Shown here: piece by piece, positions 54,999 through 61,812 of the stretch
How the letters are laid out: each line of letters starts with the position of its first letter
Numbering within the stretch: the stretch's first letter is position 1
Source of the DNA: Ancylobacter crimeensis
Lineage (GTDB): Bacteria > Pseudomonadota > Alphaproteobacteria > Rhizobiales > Xanthobacteraceae
Reading direction: 5' to 3'
Length of the DNA stretch: 64,000 nucleotides
Assembly (NCBI RefSeq): GCF_023016805.1
Contig: NZ_JALKCH010000010.1
Span: 1-64,000 of the forward strand
Notes under the pieces: model-generated
What the model was told of the DNA's origin: nothing
The model's database searches: none
Seen by the model: only the letters and a program-made list of their open reading frames with translations
Program-made: the position numbers and the translations under genes

Positions 54999-55790
54999 AT
55001 GCGTAAGGCGCTGAGGGCGCTCTGCTTCTGTCTGCTGTTGCTCGCTGCCGCCACACCTGGCACGCGCGCCGGGGCCGAGACCCGGGTGCTTCGGGTCGGC
55101 ACGTTTCTCGACAATGCCCCCTGGCAATATCGCGATGGCGACCGGATCGTCGGTTTCGAAGCCGACATGGTGGAGCGGATCGGCCATGAGCTCGGTGCCC
55201 GGATCGAATGGGTGGTGATGCCCTTCGCCGATCTGTTTGAGGCGGTCGAAAGGGGCAGGGTCGATCTGGTGGCCTGCTCCATCACCATTACCCCCGAGCG
55301 GCGGAAGCGCTTCGATTTCACGCAAGCCTATTACGACAGCGCGCAGGGCGTCGTGGTGCTGAAGGCGGGGCCGATCCGCCGCATCGAGGACCTGGGCGCC
55401 CGCCCGGTGGCGGTCACGCCGGGCACCAGCAACGAGGCTTGGTTGCGGGAAAACGGCCCGCGGCTCGGCCTCGGCCCGCTCGTTCCGGCGCAGGGCGTTT
55501 CCGCCGTGCTCGACCTTCTGACCGCGGGCAAGGTCTCTGCCTATTTCGGCGACCTGCCGACGCTGCTCCATGAATTGCTCCACCGCTCCGACCTCGCCGT
55601 GATCGAACGGATCGACACCGGCGACCACTACGCCATGATGTTTGCGAAAGGGGCGCCCTTGACCGTGCCGGTCGATGACGCCATCACGCAGATGAAGCAG
55701 GACGGCACCATGGCCCGCATCCACACCCGATGGTTCGGCATGGCGCCCGACCGGCATTCTTCCACCGTGCAGGTGCGTTCGCGCGGCTGA
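54999..55790 (+). CDS. Amino-acid-type periplasmic binding protein (SBP family 3)
   Basis: A 263-residue secreted protein with a signal peptide (residues 1-27, cleavage near A-G-A-E) and a bacterial extracellular solute-binding family 3 fold: L-R-V-G-T-F-L-D-N-A-P-W-Q-Y (about 31-44), G-F-E-A-D-M-V-E-R-I (about 52), R-V-D-L-V-A-C-S-I-T-I-T-P-E-R (about 87-101, the ligand-binding signature) and F-T-Q-A-Y-Y. No permease or ATPase genes are nearby, so it is an orphan binding protein or a sensor. GGAGCAGGAA precedes the ATG at 54999. Divergent from the LysE gene, sharing a 133-base spacer. Confidence 0.88.
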   Translation: MRKALRALCFCLLLLAAATPGTRAGAETRVLRVGTFLDNAPWQYRDGDRIVGFEADMVERIGHELGARIEWVVMPFADLFEAVERGRVDLVACSITITPERRKRFDFTQAYYDSAQGVVVLKAGPIRRIEDLGARPVAVTPGTSNEAWLRENGPRLGLGPLVPAQGVSAVLDLLTAGKVSAYFGDLPTLLHELLHRSDLAVIERIDTGDHYAMMFAKGAPLTVPVDDAITQMKQDGTMARIHTRWFGMAPDRHSSTVQVRSRG

Positions 55791-56017
55791 ATGCGCTGCC
55801 GGCACAAGACCGGCCCGGCCCGAGCGGACCGGCAGCGGGCCAGCACATCTCCAACCTCACCCTCGCCAAACGACCATGGCGGTGCCATTTTGTTCTTGTC
55901 AGAATCACGAAAACCCATCTTCACCTGAGACGCGAGACCCTGTTGCCCGGACCCCTGAAGCCGTCGCACCCCACCGCTCCCTTTGACGGGGCGGGCGAGG
56001 AAGGTGCCGTTCCTCAT

Positions 56018-58474
56018 ATGCCCGGCGCTGCGCATGTGCCGCGGGCCGGCGGCATCGCCGAGCGCGCGCGGGCGATGGCGGCACCGCGGCGGGCGGCGGG
56101 TGCGTCCTATCTCGTCGGACTCAATCCCGAGCAGCGGGAGGCGGTCGAGACGGTGGAAGGCCCCCTTCTGGTGCTGGCCGGCGCCGGCACCGGCAAGACC
56201 CGGGTGCTGACCACGCGCATCGCCCACATCCTCTCGCTTGGCCTCGCCTGGCCCTCGCAGATCCTCGCCGTGACCTTCACGAACAAGGCCGCGCGCGAGA
56301 TGAAGGAGCGCATAGGCGGTATCGTCGGCGAGGAAGTGGAGGGCATGCCATGGCTCGGCACCTTCCACTCCATCGGAGTCAGGATGCTTCGCCGCCATGC
56401 CGAGCTGGTGGGACTGCGCAGCGGCTTCACCATCCTCGATACCGACGACCAGATCCGGCTGCTCAAACAGATCCTCCAGGCCGAGGACATCGACGACAAG
56501 CGCTGGCCGGCGAAGATGCTGGCGAGCACCATCGACGGCTGGAAGAATCGCGGCCTCACGCCCGAGCAGGTGCCGGCCGGGGAGGGCGCGACCTTCGCCA
56601 ATGGCCGCGGCAAGATGCTTTATGCCGCCTATCAGGCGCGGCTCAAGGCGCTGAACGCGGTCGATTTCGGCGATCTGCTGCTGGAAGGCATCCGCCTGCT
56701 GCGCGAGAATCCGGACGTGCTGGCGGAGTACCACCGACGCTTCCGGTTCATTCTGGTGGACGAGTATCAGGACACCAATGTCGCGCAATATCTCTGGCTG
56801 CGGCTGCTGGCGCAGGGCTCGCGCAATGTCTGCTGCGTCGGCGACGACGACCAGTCGATCTATGGCTGGCGCGGCGCCGAGGTCGACAACATCCTGCGCT
56901 TCGAGAGCGATTTTCCCGGTGCCAAGGTGATCCGGCTGGAGCGCAACTACCGCTCCACGGGCCATATCCTCGGTGCCGCCGGCCACCTCATCGCCCACAA
57001 TGAAGGCCGGCTGGGTAAGACGCTGTTCTCGGAGGGCGCTCATGGCGAGAAGGTGACGGTGACCGGCGCCTGGGACAGCCAGGAGGAGGCCCGTGCCATC
57101 GGCGAGGAGATCGAGGACCTGCAGCGGCAGGGGCATAGCCTGTCCGACATCGCCATCCTCGTGCGGGCCTCGTTCCAGATGCGGGAATTCGAGGAGCGCT
57201 TCGTCACGCTCGGGCTCAATTACCGGGTGGTCGGCGGCCCGCGCTTCTATGAGCGCGCCGAGATCCGCGACGCCATGGCCTATCTGCGCTGCATCGCCCA
57301 GCCGGCGGACGACCTCGCCTTCGAACGCATCGTGAATGTGCCCAAGCGCGGGCTCGGCGACGTGGCGCTGCGGCAGATCCACGAACAGGCCCGCGCCGCC
57401 GGGGTGCCGCTGCAGGAAGCCGCGCGCCAGCTCGTCGGCAGCGACGCGTTGAAGCCGAAGGTCCGACTCAGCCTCATGGACCTCGTGCAGTCCTTCGAGC
57501 GCTGGCGCGAGCAGGCCGCGCAGATGCCTCAGAACCAGCTCGCCGAGATCGTGCTGGACGAGAGCGGCTATACCGGCATGTGGCAGAAGGACCGTTCCGC
57601 CGATGCCGCCGGCCGGCTCGACAACCTCAAGGAGCTGGTGCGCTCGATGGAGCCGTTCGAGAACCTCACCGGCTTTCTCGAACACGTCTCGCTGGTGATG
57701 GACACGGAAGGTGCAGCCGGGCAGGACGCCGTGAGCCTGATGACGCTGCATTCCGCCAAGGGGCTGGAATTCGACACCGTGTTCCTGCCGGGCTGGGAGG
57801 AGGGATTGTTCCCCAACCAGCGCGCGCTGGACGAGCAGGGCCGCGCCGGTCTCGAGGAAGAGCGCCGCCTCGCTTATGTCGGCCTCACCCGCGCGCGCTA
57901 CCGGGCGAAGGTCTATTTCGCCTCCAACCGGCGCATCCACGGGCTGTGGCAGTCCAGCGTGCCGAGCCGTTTCCTCGACGAGTTGCCGGACGGCCATGTC
58001 GAGGTGACCGAATCCAAGGGCGGCACCGGCTGGGGTGGCGGTCAGGCAAATGGCGCCTCTCGCCGCTATGGCTATGGCCCGAGCCGGTTCGACCAGGCGG
58101 AGACCTTCGGATCCACCTATTCGACACCGGGCTGGCAGCGTGCGCAGGCCGCGAAGGGCGGGAGTTTCGGCGGCCGTTCGGGTGGCGCCGGCGGGAGTGG
58201 CGGCTTTGCCGAGCCGGCGTCCCGCTTCGGCGGCGTGTCCGGCCATGCGGCCGGCCGCGCCAGCGGGGGGCGGGGCAGCGGCGGGCGGCTGATCGAGGGC
58301 CAGCTCATCGCGACATCCACCGGCCCGGCGTCCGCCTTCAAGCGTGGCGAGCGGGTGTTCCACCAGAAGTTCGGCTATGGCGATGTGGTCGGCGTGGAGG
58401 GCAACAAGCTCACCGTGCAGTTCGACAAGGCCGGCGAAAAGCATGTGGTCGACAGCTTCGTGCAGCCGGCCTGA
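56018..58474 (+). CDS. uvrD: ATP-dependent DNA helicase UvrD/PcrA type
   Basis: A superfamily 1 3'-to-5' helicase for nucleotide excision and mismatch repair. It shows L-N-P-E-Q-R-E-A-V (Q motif region, about residues 33-41), Walker A G-A-G-T-G-K-T (about 54-60), V-D-E-Y-Q-D-T-N (motif II, about 247-254), S-I-Y-G-W-R-G-A (motif III), Y-R-S-T (motif IV), T-L-H-S-A-K-G-L-E-F (motif V) and Y-V-G-L-T-R-A-R (motif VI). A Gly/Ser-rich linker (about 680-770) leads to the PcrA-type C-terminal domain (V-F-H-Q-K-F-G-Y-G-D-V). The frame stays open upstream to 55730, so the ATG at 56018 is a judgement. The 227-base spacer before it is otherwise featureless. Confidence 0.93.
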   Translation: MPGAAHVPRAGGIAERARAMAAPRRAAGASYLVGLNPEQREAVETVEGPLLVLAGAGTGKTRVLTTRIAHILSLGLAWPSQILAVTFTNKAAREMKERIGGIVGEEVEGMPWLGTFHSIGVRMLRRHAELVGLRSGFTILDTDDQIRLLKQILQAEDIDDKRWPAKMLASTIDGWKNRGLTPEQVPAGEGATFANGRGKMLYAAYQARLKALNAVDFGDLLLEGIRLLRENPDVLAEYHRRFRFILVDEYQDTNVAQYLWLRLLAQGSRNVCCVGDDDQSIYGWRGAEVDNILRFESDFPGAKVIRLERNYRSTGHILGAAGHLIAHNEGRLGKTLFSEGAHGEKVTVTGAWDSQEEARAIGEEIEDLQRQGHSLSDIAILVRASFQMREFEERFVTLGLNYRVVGGPRFYERAEIRDAMAYLRCIAQPADDLAFERIVNVPKRGLGDVALRQIHEQARAAGVPLQEAARQLVGSDALKPKVRLSLMDLVQSFERWREQAAQMPQNQLAEIVLDESGYTGMWQKDRSADAAGRLDNLKELVRSMEPFENLTGFLEHVSLVMDTEGAAGQDAVSLMTLHSAKGLEFDTVFLPGWEEGLFPNQRALDEQGRAGLEEERRLAYVGLTRARYRAKVYFASNRRIHGLWQSSVPSRFLDELPDGHVEVTESKGGTGWGGGQANGASRRYGYGPSRFDQAETFGSTYSTPGWQRAQAAKGGSFGGRSGGAGGSGGFAEPASRFGGVSGHAAGRASGGRGSGGRLIEGQLIATSTGPASAFKRGERVFHQKFGYGDVVGVEGNKLTVQFDKAGEKHVVDSFVQPA

Positions 58475-58571
58475 GGCGGAACGGAGCTACGCCGCGCTGG
58501 CATTCGCGCGCGCCCTCCTCTAAAGCGCTGGCGGGGTCGTTTGGGGCGGCCCGTCCAGTAGGAAGCCGGCC

Positions 58572-59519
58572 ATGCTCGAAGGATTGCCGCCTAACGGGGC
58601 CTCCCATGTGATGCGCGTCGATGCGCCGATGGAAGAAGCGCGCGCCATTGCCGAGTTCATCGGCGAGACCTTCGATCCCGCCGAGGTCGCGACCTCCGCT
58701 TTCGAGATCGAGCGTCTCGCGGAAGGCTCGGGCTGGGCGGTGGAGATCTATTTCGCCGAGGAGCCGGACGAGGAGAATGTGCGCGAACTCATCGCGCTGG
58801 TCTCGCCGGAAGCGGCTGCGGCGGCGGTGTTTTCGCTCCTTGAGCGAAAAGACTGGGTGGCGGCTTCGCTGGAAGGGCTGGCGCCGGTCGCGATCGGGCC
58901 ATTCGTGGTCCATGGCTCGCATGACCGCGCACGGGTTCCGCCGAGCCGCATCGGCATCGAGATCGAGGCGGCTCTCGCCTTCGGCACCGGCCATCACGGC
59001 ACCACGCAGGGCTGCCTCGAGGCGATCGCCGCCTATGGCAAGCGGGGCCGGCCGCGGCGCACGCTGGATGTCGGCACCGGCACCGGGGTGCTCGCCATGG
59101 CAGCCGCTCGGCTGTTCCACACGCCCGTGTTGGCCAGCGACATCGACCGGGTGGCGGTGAACACCGCGCGCGCCAATGCACGGGCCAACCGGGCCCAAGG
59201 CATCTCCTTCCTGCATGCGCCGGGGCTGGGCGCGCGGCCGTTCCGCACAGCCGGACGTTTCGACCTGATCCTTGCCAATATCCTGCTGGCACCGCTGAAG
59301 GGCATAGCGAAGCCGATGCGCCCGCTGTTGGCGGCGGGCGGGCGGGTGGTGCTGTCGGGATTGCTCGATTCGCATGCCAATGCCGCGCTCGCGGCCTATC
59401 GCGCGCAGGGTCTCCACCTCGTGCGCCGGCGGAGCATCGAGGGCTGGACCACGCTGGAACTGGCTCCGCACAGCGGCAAGCCGCGCGCCGATGCACGCAA
59501 GCCTGTGCGCCGGCGCTGA
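58572..59519 (+). CDS. prmA: Ribosomal protein L11 methyltransferase
   Basis: PrmA trimethylates ribosomal protein L11 with S-adenosylmethionine. The 315-residue protein has a variable N-terminal substrate-recognition domain and a C-terminal Rossmann methyltransferase domain: P-S-R-I-G-I-E-I-E-A-A-L-A-F-G-T-G-H-H-G-T-T (about residues 123-143), the SAM motif L-D-V-G-T-G-T-G-V-L-A-M-A (about 159-171), S-D-I-D-R-V-A-V and F-D-L-I-L-A-N-I-L-L-A-P-L (about 230-242), the N-I-L motif typical of PrmA. The basic C-terminal tail is not conserved. It lies 97 bases after uvrD in the same direction. Confidence 0.92.
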   Translation: MLEGLPPNGASHVMRVDAPMEEARAIAEFIGETFDPAEVATSAFEIERLAEGSGWAVEIYFAEEPDEENVRELIALVSPEAAAAAVFSLLERKDWVAASLEGLAPVAIGPFVVHGSHDRARVPPSRIGIEIEAALAFGTGHHGTTQGCLEAIAAYGKRGRPRRTLDVGTGTGVLAMAAARLFHTPVLASDIDRVAVNTARANARANRAQGISFLHAPGLGARPFRTAGRFDLILANILLAPLKGIAKPMRPLLAAGGRVVLSGLLDSHANAALAAYRAQGLHLVRRRSIEGWTTLELAPHSGKPRADARKPVRRR

Positions 59520-59551
59520 GGACGGCGAGCGTTTCGCCCGGCGCCCGCCGC

Positions 59552-60064
59552 TCAGGACAGATGCAGCGGCAGGTCGACCTTGTTCCCGAGCCCCTCCGGT
59601 ACGGGCAGCGTGCTGTGCACCGCCCTCATTTGGGCGAGGCGTTCCAGCACGTCGTCGGGGAAAGGTACCGGGCGGCGGCTGGCGCCGTCGACATGAAGCG
59701 CCATCTGCTCCCGGGTCGAGGCGGTCCAGCCCTCGCGGGCGTGATGCATCTCCTGGAAAAGATGGACCCGGAGCTCGTCGTAATTGATGAGGCGCACCGT
59801 GATGCGCACCTGATGGCCCGTCCTCAGCTCGCGGAGAAAGCGCTGATGCGTCTCCGTGGGCTGGAAGCCGGCGCTGCGCTGTTCGGCGGCCTTGTTGGTA
59901 AGGCCGACGAGGAACACCGCCTCGTCGACCGCGCGGTCGAAAAGCTGACCCTGATAAGCGGCGTTGAGCACGCCGTTATGATCGACCCAATGCGGCTCGA
60001 CCGTCATGGCGGACGAGACGAAGGGTGCGAAGAACACGGGTTCAAAATCGATCCCGTCCAGCAT
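59552..60064 (-). CDS. Hotdog-fold acyl-CoA thioesterase family protein
   Basis: A 170-residue single hotdog-domain protein of the 4-hydroxybenzoyl-CoA thioesterase/YbgC-like superfamily. The segment V-E-P-H-W-V-D-H-N-G-V-L-N-A-A-Y (about residues 22-37) matches the catalytic-loop pattern W-x-D-x-N-G-x-x-N seen in betainyl-CoA and related thioesterases, and Q-R-F-L-R-E-L-R-T-G is typical of strand 3. It should hydrolyse a short or polar acyl-CoA; substrate unknown. It is divergent from the D-lactate dehydrogenase-like gene and converges on prmA with 32 bases between stops. Confidence 0.78.
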   Translation of the reverse strand: MLDGIDFEPVFFAPFVSSAMTVEPHWVDHNGVLNAAYQGQLFDRAVDEAVFLVGLTNKAAEQRSAGFQPTETHQRFLRELRTGHQVRITVRLINYDELRVHLFQEMHHAREGWTASTREQMALHVDGASRRPVPFPDDVLERLAQMRAVHSTLPVPEGLGNKVDLPLHLS

Positions 60065-60173
60065 GACGCGACCCCGCTGCTCTCATTTTATGGAAACGCT
60101 GCTGCCTTAATGGTCAGCAACGTGCCGATTTCCAAGGCAATCGTCACCCAAACCGGCGAGAAAGAAAAGCGCT

Positions 60174-60196
60174 GAATCTTGACGGAGTTAAGATTC
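60174..60196. promoter_or_regulatory. Inverted repeat in a divergent spacer
   Basis: GAATCTT and AAGATTC form a perfect 7-bp inverted repeat with a 9-base spacer, in the 251-base region between the divergent thioesterase and D-lactate dehydrogenase-like genes. Both arms contain GANTC (CcrM-type) sites. It overlaps the candidate promoter for the plus-strand gene, as an operator would. Confidence 0.45.
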
Positions 60197-60207
60197 TTGA
60201 AAGATTT
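60179..60207 (+). promoter_or_regulatory. Candidate promoter for the D-lactate dehydrogenase-like gene
   Basis: TTGACG at 60179-60184 and AGATTT at 60202-60207 are separated by 17 bases, a fair match to a sigma-70-type promoter. It points at the gene starting at 60316 and overlaps the inverted repeat at 60174-60196. Confidence 0.4.
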
Positions 60208-60315
60208 GCGCCACCGCGCCGCAGGCCCGATGCAGCGCTGCGCCGCCGAATGGGCTATACCGCGCCGCAGGGGCAGGCTGCGAAAATGTCGGCGGGCTGG
60301 CCAGGGGAGGACGAA

Positions 60316-61734
60316 ATGACGGATCTGGACGAACGCGACGCGGCTGTGGGAACGCCGGCGCCGGAGGCTGTTTCGGCCGTTATCGCACGTCTTTCCAAGG
60401 AGTTCGGGGATCGGCTCTCGACCGGCCGGGCGATTCGCGAGCAGCACGCCAACACCGTGACCTGGCTGCCGAACGAGGCGCCGGACGCCGTGGTCTTCGT
60501 CGAGAGCGCCGAAGAGGTTCAGGCCGTGGTGCGCGCCTGTGCCGCTCATGGGGTGCCGGTCATCGCCTTCGGCACCGGCTCTTCGCTGGAAGGGCAGATC
60601 AATGCTCCGCGTGGCGGCATCTCCATCGACCTCTCGCGGATGAACCGGGTGCTGGCGGTCCATGCCGAAGATCTCGACGTGGTGGTGGAGCCGGGCGTCA
60701 CCCGCAAGCAGCTCAACGAACATGTGCGCGATCTCGGCCTGTTCTTTCCGATCGATCCCGGTGCCGACGCCTCGCTGGGCGGCATGGCCTCCACCCGCGC
60801 CTCGGGCACCAATGCGGTGCGCTACGGCACGATGAAGGACAACGTCATCGCGCTGACCGCCGTGCTCGCCAATGGCGAGATCATCACCACGGCCCGGCGG
60901 GCAAAGAAATCCTCCGCCGGCTACGACCTGACGCGGCTGTTCGTCGGCGCGGAGGGCACGCTCGGCATCATCACCAGCCTGACGCTGCGGCTCTCCGGCC
61001 TGCCGGAAGCCATTTCCGGCGGCGTCTGCCCGTTCCCGACCATCCGCGCCGCCTGCGATGCCGTCATCATGACCATCCAGTCCGGCTTGCCGGTGGCCCG
61101 CATCGAATTGCTGGACGAGGTGCAGGTGAAGGCCTGCAACGCCTATTCGAAGCTCGATCTGCCCGAGCAGCCCATGCTGTTCCTGGAGTTTCACGGCACG
61201 CAAGCCGGCGTCGCCGAACAGGCGGAACGCTTCGCCGAGATCGCGGACGAGTTCGGCGGCGGCCCCTTCACCTGGACCGCGCGGCCGGAGGAGCGCAGCA
61301 AGCTCTGGCAGGCGCGGCACGATGCCTATTGGGCCTGCCTGCCGATGAAGCCGGGGGCCAAGGCGCTCGCCACGGATGTCTGCGTGCCGCTTTCGCGCCT
61401 CGCCGATTGCGTGGACGAGACCAAGCGCGACATCGAGGAGATGGGCATGGTCGCTCCCATCGTCGGCCATGTCGGCGACGGCAACTTCCATACCGTCACC
61501 CTCGTCCACATGGACGACCCGCAGGATGTCGCCAAGGCGAAGATCTTCATCGAGCGGATGGTGCATCGCTCGCTCGCCATGGGCGGTACCGCGACCGGCG
61601 AGCATGGTGTCGGGCAGGGCAAGAAGAAATATCTGGAGGCCGAGCATGGTCGGGAGACGCTGGACGCGATGCGCGCCATCAAGGCGGCGCTCGACCCCCA
61701 GAACATCATGAATCCGGGCAAGATCCTTCCCTGA
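60316..61734 (+). CDS. FAD-linked oxidase, D-lactate dehydrogenase (cytochrome) type
   Basis: A 472-residue flavoprotein of the vanillyl-alcohol-oxidase/GlcD/Dld family, oxidising D-lactate or a similar 2-hydroxy acid and passing electrons to cytochrome or quinone. The FAD_binding_4 domain has V-I-A-F-G-T-G-S-S-L-E-G (about residues 85-96), I-D-P-G-A-D-A-S-L-G-G-M-A-S-T-R-A-S-G (about 152-170) and G-A-E-G-T-L-G-I-I-T (about 212-221). The FAD-oxidase C domain has G-H-V-G-D-G-N-F-H (about 388-396) and G-E-H-G-V-G (about 432-437). ATG at 60316 follows GGGGAGGACG. D-2-hydroxyglutarate or glycolate are alternative substrates. Confidence 0.9.
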   Translation: MTDLDERDAAVGTPAPEAVSAVIARLSKEFGDRLSTGRAIREQHANTVTWLPNEAPDAVVFVESAEEVQAVVRACAAHGVPVIAFGTGSSLEGQINAPRGGISIDLSRMNRVLAVHAEDLDVVVEPGVTRKQLNEHVRDLGLFFPIDPGADASLGGMASTRASGTNAVRYGTMKDNVIALTAVLANGEIITTARRAKKSSAGYDLTRLFVGAEGTLGIITSLTLRLSGLPEAISGGVCPFPTIRAACDAVIMTIQSGLPVARIELLDEVQVKACNAYSKLDLPEQPMLFLEFHGTQAGVAEQAERFAEIADEFGGGPFTWTARPEERSKLWQARHDAYWACLPMKPGAKALATDVCVPLSRLADCVDETKRDIEEMGMVAPIVGHVGDGNFHTVTLVHMDDPQDVAKAKIFIERMVHRSLAMGGTATGEHGVGQGKKKYLEAEHGRETLDAMRAIKAALDPQNIMNPGKILP

Positions 61735-61790
61735 GGCTCCCGCCCTTCGGCCGGCCGGCGCGAGGCTGGACCGGCATTTGCCTGACAAGG

Positions 61791-61805
61791 CTCCGTCTTT
61801 CGGAG
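61791..61805 (+). promoter_or_regulatory. Hairpin overlapping the asmA-family ribosome site
   Basis: CTCCG, TCTTT, CGGAG forms a 5-bp stem whose 3' arm contains the start of the Shine-Dalgarno sequence GGAGAGG of the next gene. It could reduce translation initiation. The stem is short and may be coincidental. Confidence 0.25.
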
Positions 61806-61812
61806 AGGATGC

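Noticed and set aside
55880-55915. Possible LexA box upstream of uvrD (GTTC followed by seven bases)
   Set aside because: The second half-site reads AATC rather than GTTC, so it does not meet the alphaproteobacterial consensus GTTC-N7-GTTC.
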